DNA of 64,000 nucleotides, from assembly GCA_015063125.1 (NCBI GenBank), contig SUTB01000001.1, positions 682,001-746,000 of the forward strand, written 5' to 3'. The translations under genes and the position numbers were made by a program. Shown here piece after piece: positions 40,913 through 49,962 of the stretch. This stretch comes from Thermoplasmata archaeon (GTDB lineage: Archaea; Thermoplasmatota; Thermoplasmata; Methanomassiliicoccales; Methanomethylophilaceae). Within the stretch, counting starts at the first letter, position 1. Each line of letters starts with the position of its first letter. The notes below the pieces were generated by a model. The model was not told the origin of the DNA. It made no database searches and worked only from the letters and a program-made list of their open reading frames with translations.

Positions 40913-42364
40913 ATGTCGTGGGAGGGCAAGCTCAACAAGATCGACGACAACAGATGGGAGATCCCCATGGACGAGAGCCTGGGGATGAAGACCAATGCCG
41001 TCATCTATGCGAGCGAGGAGATGCTCTCTCAGATACGTTCTGACAATGCACCCATGCAGGCCGCCAATGTCGCATGCCTCCCCGGTATAGTCGGGAGCTC
41101 GATGGCCATGCCGGACATCCACTGGGGATACGGTTTCCCCATCGGCGGAGTGGCCGCTGTGGACGAGTACGAGGGATCGATCTCCCCCGGAGGAATCGGA
41201 TTCGACATCAACTGCGGTGTTAGACTTATCAAAACGGACCTCACGCTGGAGGATCTCGGCGACAAGAAGAACGAGCTCATCGACGAGCTCTACAGGAACG
41301 TCCCGTCTGGACTGGGTTCCAAGGGACTGACCAAGGTCGGGTACAAGGAACTTGATGACATCCTATCCGTGGGATCGGAATGGGCGGTCGAGAACGGATA
41401 CGGATGGGAGAAGGACCTGGAAGTGACCGAGGAGTTCGGACACATGAAGGACGCGGACACATCCGTGGTCAACGATAAGGCCAGGAAGAGAGGGCTTCCG
41501 CAGCTGGGATCGCTCGGTTCCGGGAACCACTTCCTGGAGGTCGACCTGGTTGAGAACGTCTTCGATGAGAGAACGGCTAAGGTATACGGCCTGAAGCAGG
41601 GCACTCTTGCCATCACCGTACACTGCGGATCCAGAGGATGCGGGCATCAGATCGCAACGGATTACCTTCAGGAGATGGAGCGCTACATCAAGACCAACTC
41701 CGTCAACCTCCCGGACAGGCAGCTAGCCTGTGCACCCATGGACTCCAAGCTCGGTGAGGACTACTACAAGGCCATGTGCTGCGGTGCCAACTATGCCTGG
41801 GCCAACAGGCAGATGATCACACACTGGGCCAGGGAATCCTTCGAGAAGGTTCTGGGAGATTCTGGCGAGAACATGGGAATGGATGTTGTCTACGATGTCG
41901 CGCACAACATCGCCAAGAAGGAGAGGCACGACATCGACAGGCATCACGATGATGTTCTGGTCCACAGGAAGGGTGCCACACGTGCGTTCGCTCCCGGAAG
42001 GTCCGAGATCACACTGCGCTACAGGGATGTAGGACAGCCCGTCATCATCCCCGGCAACATGAAGGTAGGTACCTATGTCCTCGCAGGAAGGAAGGGCTCC
42101 ATGGAGCAGACCTTCGGTTCAACCTGCCACGGGGCAGGAAGACAGATGTCCAGATCGACAGCGATAAAGACGCTGTCCATGGACTCTATCCTGAACGAGA
42201 TGGCATCAAACGACATCTATCTGAGGAACGGTTCTAGGGAAGGTGTGCTCGAAGAGGCGCCCGGCGCATACAAGAACGTGGATCAGGTCATCGAGGTCGT
42301 CTGCAACGCAGGACTCAGTGAGAAAGTCGCCAAGCTCACGCCCATCGGTGTCATCAAGGGCTGA
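40913..42364 (+). CDS. rtcB: RtcB, RNA-splicing ligase
   Basis: Joins tRNA exon halves (2',3'-cyclic phosphate to 5'-OH) in a GTP- and manganese-dependent reaction. The 483-residue protein has the active-site features FDINCGVRLIK (metal-binding Cys), SLGSGNHFLEVD, HCGSRGCGHQ and the nucleotidyl-His motif STCHGAGRQMSR. ATG 40913 (MSWEGKLNKIDDN) starts the homologous region; the longer frame begins inside tRNA-His. Given the 30-base spacing, it may be co-transcribed with that tRNA. No intein is present. Confidence 0.95.
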   Translation: MSWEGKLNKIDDNRWEIPMDESLGMKTNAVIYASEEMLSQIRSDNAPMQAANVACLPGIVGSSMAMPDIHWGYGFPIGGVAAVDEYEGSISPGGIGFDINCGVRLIKTDLTLEDLGDKKNELIDELYRNVPSGLGSKGLTKVGYKELDDILSVGSEWAVENGYGWEKDLEVTEEFGHMKDADTSVVNDKARKRGLPQLGSLGSGNHFLEVDLVENVFDERTAKVYGLKQGTLAITVHCGSRGCGHQIATDYLQEMERYIKTNSVNLPDRQLACAPMDSKLGEDYYKAMCCGANYAWANRQMITHWARESFEKVLGDSGENMGMDVVYDVAHNIAKKERHDIDRHHDDVLVHRKGATRAFAPGRSEITLRYRDVGQPVIIPGNMKVGTYVLAGRKGSMEQTFGSTCHGAGRQMSRSTAIKTLSMDSILNEMASNDIYLRNGSREGVLEEAPGAYKNVDQVIEVVCNAGLSEKVAKLTPIGVIKG

Positions 42365-43666
42365 TCACAGTCCGAGGACTTTCTTTGCTGCCTTTTCCGC
42401 GGATTCCCTGAACATCGATGGTGCGGAAACCAATATCGCCCAGCTGTACGGGTTGCGTGCCTGAAGGGCTCTGGCGATCTGTGAGAATCTTGCCAATGAC
42501 ATGACCTTGCCCCCGTCGTCGATGATGGACACGTCGGTCTTGCCGATGTTGATGGACGACTGGAGGTTGCTCTTGGAGGTTATCTCGACACCGACGTTGA
42601 AGACATCCATATCCGCCTGGTCGGCGATCTCCTGCTCGAGACGCTTGGTGCCTTCCCTGTTGGCGTATCCGATGAGCTTCGAGGCCACCTCTTCGTCGAC
42701 ATCGGTGCTGTAGACAGCGAAGGCCTTCTTGTTGATGTCACGGTTGAGGACGCGCCTGATGCAGTTGGAGCTCTTGCCGCCGGAATCGATTACCTTCTGG
42801 ACAAGGTCGTAATCCGTCCAGAGGTAGATGTCGGAGAGATCGAGCCCTGAATGCTCCACGGATTTGCACAGCATCTTCTCGGCTATCCTGGTGGTCTCAT
42901 GGAAGTAGACCGATGTGTACATGAGCGACCTGGATACCATCAGACCCTCGGCGGCGGTGATCCCGCCCCTGCGGATCATGATGCGGTCGTTGTGGACGGT
43001 CATGGTGTTGATCAGCCTGTCGCAGTCGATATCGCCGTGTGTTATCCCTGTGTAGTGGGCATCCCTCATCAGGTAGTCCATCTGGTCGGCATCAACAGGG
43101 CCGTGTATGATCTGATGGGCGTAATCCCTGGAAGGGAAATGGTCCTTGCCCATGAATGAATCCAGATTCTCGCTGTGTGAATTCTCATAAGCGATGAGGT
43201 CGCAGACCTCTTTGGGATCGATGCCTTCTCTCGCGATCTCGTCACCTATCGGCCTTAGGCCGTCGAAAAGGTCATCGTCCACTTTCTTGTGGTTGGGGAG
43301 CTTGCCTGTTATGAGCGCACGGGCCAGCTCCATGTGGTCCAGTCCCGTGGCATCCTCCATTATGGATTCCAGGCAATGGGAGAAGGGTGCGTGGCAGACA
43401 TCGTGGAGAAGACCTGCCATCCTCACCGTCTTGGATTCGTCCTCGCCGAGACCTATGGCGTTCGCCATGCGTCCGGCCAGATGGTAAGTTCCTAGACAAT
43501 GCTCGAAGCGGGTGTGATTGGCACCGGGGAACACAAGGTATCCTAGACCGAGCTGCTTCACGGTCCTCAGCCTCTGCATCTCAGGACGGTCCGTTATGTC
43601 CTGGTAGATGCCGTCGACGATGATGTTTCCGTGAACGGGATCCTGGATTACCTTGCCGCTGCGCAT
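42365..43666 (-). CDS. HD-domain phosphohydrolase (dGTPase/SAMHD1-like)
   Basis: A 433-residue protein with the HD metal ligands in order: TRFEHCLGTYHLAG (H), AGLLHDVCHAPFSH (HD) and the Asp in VDADQMDYLMRDAHYTG. The start DPVHGNIIVDG is typical of this family, which includes archaeal and bacterial homologues of SAMHD1. Members hydrolyse (d)NTPs; the actual substrate is not known. ATG 43666 follows the PUA-gene stop by one base; an upstream frame inside that gene is rejected. It is convergent with rtcB, whose stop adjoins. Confidence 0.88.
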   Translation of the reverse strand: MRSGKVIQDPVHGNIIVDGIYQDITDRPEMQRLRTVKQLGLGYLVFPGANHTRFEHCLGTYHLAGRMANAIGLGEDESKTVRMAGLLHDVCHAPFSHCLESIMEDATGLDHMELARALITGKLPNHKKVDDDLFDGLRPIGDEIAREGIDPKEVCDLIAYENSHSENLDSFMGKDHFPSRDYAHQIIHGPVDADQMDYLMRDAHYTGITHGDIDCDRLINTMTVHNDRIMIRRGGITAAEGLMVSRSLMYTSVYFHETTRIAEKMLCKSVEHSGLDLSDIYLWTDYDLVQKVIDSGGKSSNCIRRVLNRDINKKAFAVYSTDVDEEVASKLIGYANREGTKRLEQEIADQADMDVFNVGVEITSKSNLQSSINIGKTDVSIIDDGGKVMSLARFSQIARALQARNPYSWAILVSAPSMFRESAEKAAKKVLGL

Positions 43667-43667
43667 A

Positions 43668-44159
43668 TCATTCTCCGGACTTCCAGAGCTTGTCGCCCAC
43701 ATAGTGGATGGTCTTGATGGCCTTTCCGCCTGCCTTGTTCTTCAACTCGGAACCGGAGCGCAATGCCTTTCCGATGGCGAGCGGGGCGCCGTTCTTGATG
43801 TCCTTGATCCAAACAAGGTCTCCCTCGGCCACGTTCTCGTCGGCATCGGTTATTCCGGGGCCCATGACATCTGCACCGTTGGTGACGAAGGGTACTGCCC
43901 CCATGTCAACGGTGACCGATCTGGCGGTGGGCCTGTACTTCAGGATTCCCCTGATGGTCAGGAAGGGTTTCTCCTCATAGACGAGTCCGAGGATGTCCTG
44001 TCCCACGAAAATGACGTTGAAATCCGAACTCTCGGCCATGTCCACCGGATCCCTCTCATCGAAGACCGGAACGCCGAAAAGCTCCTGGAGATTCTTGGAC
44101 AGGACCTTGATCTCCTTCTCTCTCATCCTCTTCCTTTTCCTGATCATAATGTCGGACAT
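43668..44159 (-). CDS. PUA-domain RNA-binding protein
   Basis: A 163-residue protein with a basic N-terminus (MIRKRKRMREKEIKVLSKNL) and a PUA domain in the C-terminal half (AVPFVTNGADVMGPGITDAD, then EGDLVWIKDIKNGAPLAIGK), as in the archaeal MCT-1/Tma20-like family linked to translation initiation and ribosome recycling. ATG 44159 gives MSDIMIRKRKR; ATG 44147 is an alternative. It forms a pair with the HD gene. Confidence 0.82.
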   Translation of the reverse strand: MSDIMIRKRKRMREKEIKVLSKNLQELFGVPVFDERDPVDMAESSDFNVIFVGQDILGLVYEEKPFLTIRGILKYRPTARSVTVDMGAVPFVTNGADVMGPGITDADENVAEGDLVWIKDIKNGAPLAIGKALRSGSELKNKAGGKAIKTIHYVGDKLWKSGE

Positions 44160-44413
44160 TGAACTCCGTATGGAAGTCCAGATAAAAGATATCATTGATG
44201 GAAAAAACCTGATGGCACCGGGGGATAGGATAGGATGGATGGATTTCCGGTGCCATCTGGAGGATTGTGCCTTTGGGGATGCACTTCTTCTCCTCTGATT
44301 ACACCATCCACCCGGGAGTATTTAAAGTTCAGAAGGGGAGGTGGCCGAAAGTGGAACCTACGATTTTGATGTCTGGCTAGCAGAAAAATCGACTGAAAGT
44401 GGAAATGAAAATG

Positions 44414-44429
44414 AGGGGCCGAAGCCCCT
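44414..44429 (-). terminator. Terminator of ileS
   Basis: Minus-strand stem AGGGGC/GCCCCT closed by TTCG, nine bases after the ileS stop and followed by a T-rich CATTTTCATTT tract. The 44160-44413 spacer beyond it holds promoter sequence for the PUA gene and no recognisable gene. Confidence 0.7.
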
Positions 44430-44437
44430 GAGTTTGC

Positions 44438-47386
44438 TCACTCCTTGGGAGTGATTCCGATGGTGATCATCTTGCCGGTGACGTCCCACTCCTTGACCTC
44501 GGTTCCCTTTGGTTCCGAGGTGAAGACGAGCTTCTCGGCCCTGACCTCTGAGGAGATGTGCTCCTTCCAGGTCTCGAACAGACCTACGAGGCGCTCCTCC
44601 GATGCCACGTCGACATCGATGAACTGCTCCACCTTGAGCTTCATGTCCTTACGCATCTGCTGGATACGTCTGATGAGCTCCCTGGCGTAGCCCTCCGCCT
44701 CGATCTCGGGGGTGACGTTGAAGTCGATGAAGATTGTTCCCTCGTCGAACTCCACAGGCTCGATGTCCTTCTCAACGGAGGGGATCTCATCCTTTCCGAG
44801 GTACTGGACCTTCTTGATGTTACCCTGATCCGCGAGGACGTCGTCGAATAGCTTGACGGCCTTGTTGACGTCTGCGTCGTTACCGCGGACGAAGACCTGA
44901 AGCAAAGGCCACCTGAGCTTGGATCCCATCTTCGCCCTCTCGGCGGCGATGATGTCCACGATGTTCCTGACGAGTGACATGCTGTGCTCGATGTCCTCGT
45001 CGATGAGCTTCTCGTCGCAGACGGGCCAGTCCTCCATGTGGATGGACAGCTTCTTTCCGCCCATGTGCTGGTAGACCTCCTCTGCGATGTGGGGCGCGAT
45101 GGGTGCGAGCACAAGTGCGGTCTTCATGATCGCATAGTATAGGGTGAAGTATGTGGCGTTCTTGTCGGCCTCAGCATCTGCTCCCTCGGACCATGACCTG
45201 TCCCTGACGAGACAGACGTACCACCTTGAGAGGTCCTCGAGGATGTAGTTCTCCAGCTCGCGTGCGACGATGTGCAGCTCCCTGGTCTCGAGGTACTGTG
45301 TGACGGTCTTCACGATCTTCTCGGTCCTGGAGATCATCCAGCGATCCTCGTCCCTGAGGAAGGGAGAGATGGACTCGATGGTGAACTTCTCGGGGTCGAA
45401 CTTGTCCAGGATCATATACGTGGATGCGAAGTTGACTACGTTCCAATAGGTGTTCAGGACCTTCCTGGCGTTCCTGGGGCCGTCCTTCTGGAATGCGGTA
45501 TCCTCCCAGGGAGCGTTGCTCTTGATCATGTAGTACCTGACGGAGTCCGCACCTACCTGGTCGATGAGCTCCAAGGGCTCGATGACGTTTCCTAGGGATT
45601 TGGACATCTTCTGTCCCTTGGGATCCAACACCCATCCGTGCATCATAACCTCGTCGTAGGGTGCACGGTCGAAGGAGATCACTCCGGCTCCCAGCTGAGA
45701 GTAGAACCATCCCCTTGTCTGGTCATGTGCCTCGACTATGAAGTCGCCGGGCCACCACTTGTCGAATTCCTCCTTGTGGTGAGGGTATCCGAGGGATGCC
45801 CATGCAGCTACTCCGGAATCGAACCAAACATCAAGGACATCAGGAACCCTGTGCATGGTCTTGCCGCACTTGGGGCACTTGAATGTCACTCCGTCGATCC
45901 AAGGCCTGTGGGTGTCCATGCCGTCGGTGTATCCCTCTCCGGCCTTCAGCTCCTCGTACTGGCCGACGACCTTCTTCTCACCGCACTCGCACTCCCAGAC
46001 GGGCATTGGGATTCCCCAATACCTCTGCCTGGAGATGCACCAGTCCCTTGCGCCTTCGACCCAGTTCTTCTCCCTGGTGCTTCCGGCCCAGTCGGGGACC
46101 CATTTCGCACGATCGATCTCTGCGAGCATCTCGTCCTTGACCTTCGGGACCTCCACGAACCACTGGCGGGTGTTCCTGTAGATGATGGGTGATTTGCATC
46201 TCCAGCAGTGCCCGTACCTGTGCTTGATCTTGCTGGAGTTGAACAGCTTGCCGTTCTCGTCCAGATACTTGATGACATCGTCGTGGACGGTCTTGACCTT
46301 CTTTCCCACCATCAGGGGGAACTCGTCGGTGTACCTTCCGTTCTCCGCCACGGGACAGAAGGGTGCGATGCCGTACCTCTTTCCGGTCTCGTAATCGTCG
46401 GGACCGTGTCCGGGTGCGGTGTGGACCAATCCGGTGTTGTCCTGCTCCACATATGTGGCGGTGACGACCTTGTAATTCCAATCTGCCTTGGGGACGTCCA
46501 GCTGGAATACGGGCTCGTACTCGATGCCCTCCAGCTCCTGTCCCTTCATCCTCTTGAGGACCTCGAACTTCTCGTATCCGCCCTTCTGCATGACGTAATC
46601 CGCCTGCGACTCCAGGATGATGAGCTCCTCCTCGCCCTTGGCTCCGGACATCTTCACCCTTGCGTAGTCGAAGTCGGGGTGGACCGCCACGGCCATGTTG
46701 GCTGCCAATGTCCAGGGGGTTGTGGTCCAGATGAGCAGGGATGCCGTATCGCCTTTGATGGGGAACCTTACCATTATGGAAGGATCGGTCTCATCCCAGT
46801 ACTCGATCTCTGCCTCTGCCAGTGCTGTCTCGCACCTGGGGCACCATGTCACGACTCTGCTGGAATCCTTCAGGAGTCCCTTCTCGTATGCCCTCTGGAG
46901 GGTCCACCATGCGGACTCGATGTAGTCCAGCTTGATGGTCTGGTAGGGGTTGTCCCAATCCATCCACACTCCGAGCTGCTTGAACTGCTCGGTCATATCG
47001 GCATGGAGTCCAAGCGCGAACTCCTTGCAGGTGTTGACGAACTTGTCTATTCCGAGCTCCTCGATGTCCTTCTTGGAGTGGACACCGATGTTCTTCTCGA
47101 CCTTGACCTCGATGGGGAGACCGTGCATATCGAATCCGGGCTGGTCGCGGATGTTGTACCCGTTCATGGACCAGTACCTGATCATGATGTCCTTGACGGT
47201 CTTGTTCATCGCGGTTCCCAGGTGGATAGCGCCGGTGGTGTAGGGCGGTCCGTCGACGAAGTAGAACTTCTTGCCACCCTTCCTGGCTTCCCTGGTCTTC
47301 TCATAAGCATGCTCGGACTTCCAATACTCCTGGACGTCCTTCTCGATACCCTTGGCATCATAATTGGCGCGGATCGGCGTTATCAT
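44438..47386 (-). CDS. ileS: Isoleucyl-tRNA synthetase
   Basis: A 982-residue class I synthetase. The HIGH motif appears as GAIHLGTAMNKT near residue 55 and the KMSKS motif as QKMSKSLGNVIEP near residue 600. The editing domain (TTTPWTLAANMAVAV) and zinc-type Cys pairs (WCPRCETA, CECGEKK, CPKCGKTMH) are present. The anticodon-binding C-terminal helices are complete. This is the eukaryote-like archaeal type by overall look. The start ATG 47386 gives MITPIRANYDAKGIEK. It is monocistronic, with a TATA-like CCTATTTTAAC near 47450. Confidence 0.96.
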   Translation of the reverse strand: MITPIRANYDAKGIEKDVQEYWKSEHAYEKTREARKGGKKFYFVDGPPYTTGAIHLGTAMNKTVKDIMIRYWSMNGYNIRDQPGFDMHGLPIEVKVEKNIGVHSKKDIEELGIDKFVNTCKEFALGLHADMTEQFKQLGVWMDWDNPYQTIKLDYIESAWWTLQRAYEKGLLKDSSRVVTWCPRCETALAEAEIEYWDETDPSIMVRFPIKGDTASLLIWTTTPWTLAANMAVAVHPDFDYARVKMSGAKGEEELIILESQADYVMQKGGYEKFEVLKRMKGQELEGIEYEPVFQLDVPKADWNYKVVTATYVEQDNTGLVHTAPGHGPDDYETGKRYGIAPFCPVAENGRYTDEFPLMVGKKVKTVHDDVIKYLDENGKLFNSSKIKHRYGHCWRCKSPIIYRNTRQWFVEVPKVKDEMLAEIDRAKWVPDWAGSTREKNWVEGARDWCISRQRYWGIPMPVWECECGEKKVVGQYEELKAGEGYTDGMDTHRPWIDGVTFKCPKCGKTMHRVPDVLDVWFDSGVAAWASLGYPHHKEEFDKWWPGDFIVEAHDQTRGWFYSQLGAGVISFDRAPYDEVMMHGWVLDPKGQKMSKSLGNVIEPLELIDQVGADSVRYYMIKSNAPWEDTAFQKDGPRNARKVLNTYWNVVNFASTYMILDKFDPEKFTIESISPFLRDEDRWMISRTEKIVKTVTQYLETRELHIVARELENYILEDLSRWYVCLVRDRSWSEGADAEADKNATYFTLYYAIMKTALVLAPIAPHIAEEVYQHMGGKKLSIHMEDWPVCDEKLIDEDIEHSMSLVRNIVDIIAAERAKMGSKLRWPLLQVFVRGNDADVNKAVKLFDDVLADQGNIKKVQYLGKDEIPSVEKDIEPVEFDEGTIFIDFNVTPEIEAEGYARELIRRIQQMRKDMKLKVEQFIDVDVASEERLVGLFETWKEHISSEVRAEKLVFTSEPKGTEVKEWDVTGKMITIGITPKE

Positions 47387-47523
47387 TGCTAGTCCTCATT
47401 GGCGGGAGCTATCTTGTCCCGCGTATGTCCGCGTGTATGCGCAACTTGTTAAAATAGGATTTGAAGAAAATCCGCTTCAGAGGCTGATGTATAGCTGAAT
47501 AAGCTGCCCCGCACCCATCGCGA

Positions 47524-48231
47524 TTACGTCCTATCCCTGCAGATGAACTTGATGGCCTCGTTGGCCAAGGTCATGCCGAAAACCCCGGGGACAGTCGGCA
47601 ACGATCCCAGGACGCTCTTCCCGTGGTCGTCCCTCTCCGACGGCTTCGCCACCGGGGGCTCCACCGAATAGACGGCAGTGATCTTCGATGTATCGCAATC
47701 CCTGAGCGATTTCCTGAGCTATGCCGCGATCGGGCAGACGCTGGTCTTCATGAGCGGTGATACTCTGACCGATTGCGTATCGATATGAAGTGCGGCACCC
47801 ATTGATGAAAATGTGACTATGCCTTTCTCGGAAGCATGCCTCAGAAGCGCGGTCTTGTTGCGAACGGTGTCGATCGCGTCGATCAGGATATCATAATCGC
47901 CTTGCAGTATGCCAGGGACGGTCTCCTCGGTGACCAGTGCATCTATCCCTTCTATCTCAATGTCCGGATTGATGGATCTGGCCCTCTCGCAGGCGGCCTC
48001 GACCTTCGATCTGCCGATCGTATCATGTGTGGCCAGGATCTGACGGTTCAGATTGCTGTCTGAGAACACATCGTGGTCCACGACCCTTATCCGGCCTATT
48101 CCTGCGCGTACTAGTCCTTCGAGGACATACCCTCCGACAGCTCCGCATCCGACTAGGATTACAGATGCATCCTTCAGCTTCTGTATGCCTTCCTCTCCCA
48201 GGATCAGTTCCGTCCTCTGTGACATGCTCAT
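47524..48231 (-). CDS. ThiF/TcdA-family E1-like adenylating protein with in-frame TAG at codon 171 (candidate pyrrolysine protein)
   Basis: The first 170 codons encode a ThiF-type fold: ATP loop VGCGAVGGYVLEGLVRAGIG (residues about 26-45), VVDHDVFSDSNLNRQILA and YDILIDAIDTVRNKTALL, as in tRNA threonylcarbamoyladenosine dehydratase TcdA. TAG lies at 47721-47719. The same frame then continues for 64 residues to TAA and is still clearly the family: LRKSLRDCDTSKITAVYSVE, then GSLPTVPGVFGMTLANEAIK. The amber sits in CPIAA-O-LRKSLR, aligned by eye with the DPLAKRLRERL segment of bacterial TcdA, so no residues are missing. Total 235 residues. TcdA forms cyclic t6A in tRNA; that activity is inferred here. 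It overlaps the TatD-like gene and has AGGAGG as ribosome site. It could instead be a recent nonsense mutation, but the intact tail argues for decoding. Confidence 0.82.
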
Positions 48232-48920
48232 GGGAACAGCCTCCTCAGATTCTCCTCTGCCGTAGCGATTAGGTCGTCCGCCGGTTTACCGATAATGCTG
48301 CCGAGCCTCTCTGCGAAATCCCGCATGCCCTTGAAGTCCTTCCCGCATACCGGGGAATCCGTCTCCAGGAGCAATCTGTCCTCCGGGATCGCCCCCACTA
48401 GCCTCTGGACCCTTATGTCCGATCTGGACAGAAGTCTGGGGGAGATGGAGAAATAGCATTCCAGCTCCGAATATGACTTCACATAGCTGTCGGAGCCGTA
48501 GGAATGCAGGATGGCCTTCAGTTTCCTGCCCTTGAGCGAATCGAGGACCATCTTCTCACATCCTACGTCGTGTATCGAGACAACCCTGCCGAAGTACTCT
48601 GCAAGGTCCAGCTGTTGGATCATGACCATGGTCTGGAAGAGGATCTTGCCTCCCCTCTTGGAGTCCAGTCCGATCTCTCCCACATGTGCGTCGGGATCGT
48701 CCTTCAGGATGTTGTAGAGCCTTGACTTGCTCTCAACCGTCCATTCCTCCCCGTACCACGGATGTACTCCGTAGCACTTGATCATCCTGGGGTCGTCGAT
48801 CTGCATCTGCCTGTCCCACTCGTCAGGCTTGGCCACGCAGGATACGATGCGCGATAATTCAGAGAAATCGCCGTATCCCTCCGGGACCTGCTCGATGCCG
48901 TGCAAGTGGGAATCGATCAT
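48228..48920 (-). CDS. TatD-family metal-dependent hydrolase
   Basis: A 230-residue TIM-barrel hydrolase with the family's metal-binding residues: MIDSHLHG at the start, GVHPWYGEE, VGEIGLDSK, VSIHDVG, LHSYG and LLETDSPV. TatD proteins are deoxyribonucleases or related amidohydrolases. It overlaps the TcdA-like gene by four bases and lies four bases after the fen stop, so fen-tatD-tcdA look like one transcript. Confidence 0.86.
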   Translation of the reverse strand: MIDSHLHGIEQVPEGYGDFSELSRIVSCVAKPDEWDRQMQIDDPRMIKCYGVHPWYGEEWTVESKSRLYNILKDDPDAHVGEIGLDSKRGGKILFQTMVMIQQLDLAEYFGRVVSIHDVGCEKMVLDSLKGRKLKAILHSYGSDSYVKSYSELECYFSISPRLLSRSDIRVQRLVGAIPEDRLLLETDSPVCGKDFKGMRDFAERLGSIIGKPADDLIATAEENLRRLFP

Positions 48921-48924
48921 GGTA

Positions 48925-49953
48925 TCAGAACCAAGCGTCCAAGGACCTCTGCTTCTTCCTGTTGGCCTCGGCCTTCCTGGCGGTCTCGATCTTGTTGATC
49001 ACGTTGACCACCCTGTCCTCGGAGAACTCGTACTCGTTCATCAGGTCCAGGATGCCTTCCCTGTCGATGTCTCCGACCTTGACGCTGTAGTCGTCGGACC
49101 TGGGGCCGTTTAGGAAGATCTCCCTGACCTCCTCGTACTCGGGGATGTCTATGTCGGTCTCCTCCATGACCTTCTCCAGGGACCCGTGCTTCTGGATGAG
49201 CTTCAGCCCCTTCTTGGGTCCGATGCCCTGTACCCCTGTGTTGAAATCCGTTCCGATCATCATGCAGACGTCCACAAGCTGCTCCCTAGTCACTCCGAGG
49301 GACTCAAGCATCTGCTTGGAATCTATCAGCTCGGTCTTCACGTCCCTGTAGATCTGCTTGCCGGGGACCTTCCTCCTGCCTGTGATGGTCATGTTCCTGA
49401 CCAGCAGGGGTGCCCCGAACAGTATGGAATCGAAATCCTGGGATGCGGCTGCGTAGACGTCTCCCTTGCTGCACATGTATGCGGCCTGGGCCTCTCCGTC
49501 GCTGGGCGCCTGCACTATGGGCAATCCCATGAGCGTGATGAGCTTCTTGGATGTCTCCAGGATCTCCGGGGTCATCCTCGCAGTCTGCTGGGCCTTGGAG
49601 AACGCCTTCTTCATATCGCCTTCGGCCAGGGCCTGCTCGTACTCCTGCTTGGCCTTCTCCCTCCTGGCGATCCTCTCCTCGATGGTCCCCGCCTTCAGCT
49701 CGTTAGGCTTGCCATCGAAGACGAATGATGGTTCTATGCCAGCCTCGATGAGATTGGCCGTGCGGTACAAGATACCCGTGAGGTGGGATGTCACCCTCCC
49801 TTGGGAATCCATCAGAGGCTTTCCGTCGGGCTGCCTTATGATCGATAGGAATTGGAATATGGTGTTGAAGGCATCTACTGCCACGGTCTTCCCGCGGAGC
49901 TCCTCGAGCTCTATCTCCTTCGCGGTCACAATGGGCGATAGGTTTACTCCCAT
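48925..49953 (-). CDS. fen: Flap endonuclease 1
   Basis: Removes 5' flaps in Okazaki fragment maturation and repair. The 342-residue protein has the N-terminal nuclease region (AVDAFNTIFQFLSIIRQ), the internal region with clustered acids (APSDGEAQAAYM, ASQDFDSILFG), the helix-hairpin-helix (GIGPKKGLKLI) and a C-terminal PCNA-binding box QRSLDAWF. Start ATG 49953 gives MGVNLSPIVTAKEIE, as usual. It follows rpe by nine bases. Confidence 0.96.
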   Translation of the reverse strand: MGVNLSPIVTAKEIELEELRGKTVAVDAFNTIFQFLSIIRQPDGKPLMDSQGRVTSHLTGILYRTANLIEAGIEPSFVFDGKPNELKAGTIEERIARREKAKQEYEQALAEGDMKKAFSKAQQTARMTPEILETSKKLITLMGLPIVQAPSDGEAQAAYMCSKGDVYAAASQDFDSILFGAPLLVRNMTITGRRKVPGKQIYRDVKTELIDSKQMLESLGVTREQLVDVCMMIGTDFNTGVQGIGPKKGLKLIQKHGSLEKVMEETDIDIPEYEEVREIFLNGPRSDDYSVKVGDIDREGILDLMNEYEFSEDRVVNVINKIETARKAEANRKKQRSLDAWF

Positions 49954-49962
49954 GCTAGCACC

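Noticed and set aside
44340-44410. Possible C/D box RNA (TGATGT ... CTGA)
   Set aside because: Only loose single matches to box C and D, without the internal boxes or a terminal stem.
46208-47392. 394-codon plus-strand frame opposite ileS, and similar long antisense frames over atwA, metK, ramA and the FAD oxidase
   Set aside because: These are caused by strong third-position bias in real genes on the other strand; none shows a promoter or conserved motif.
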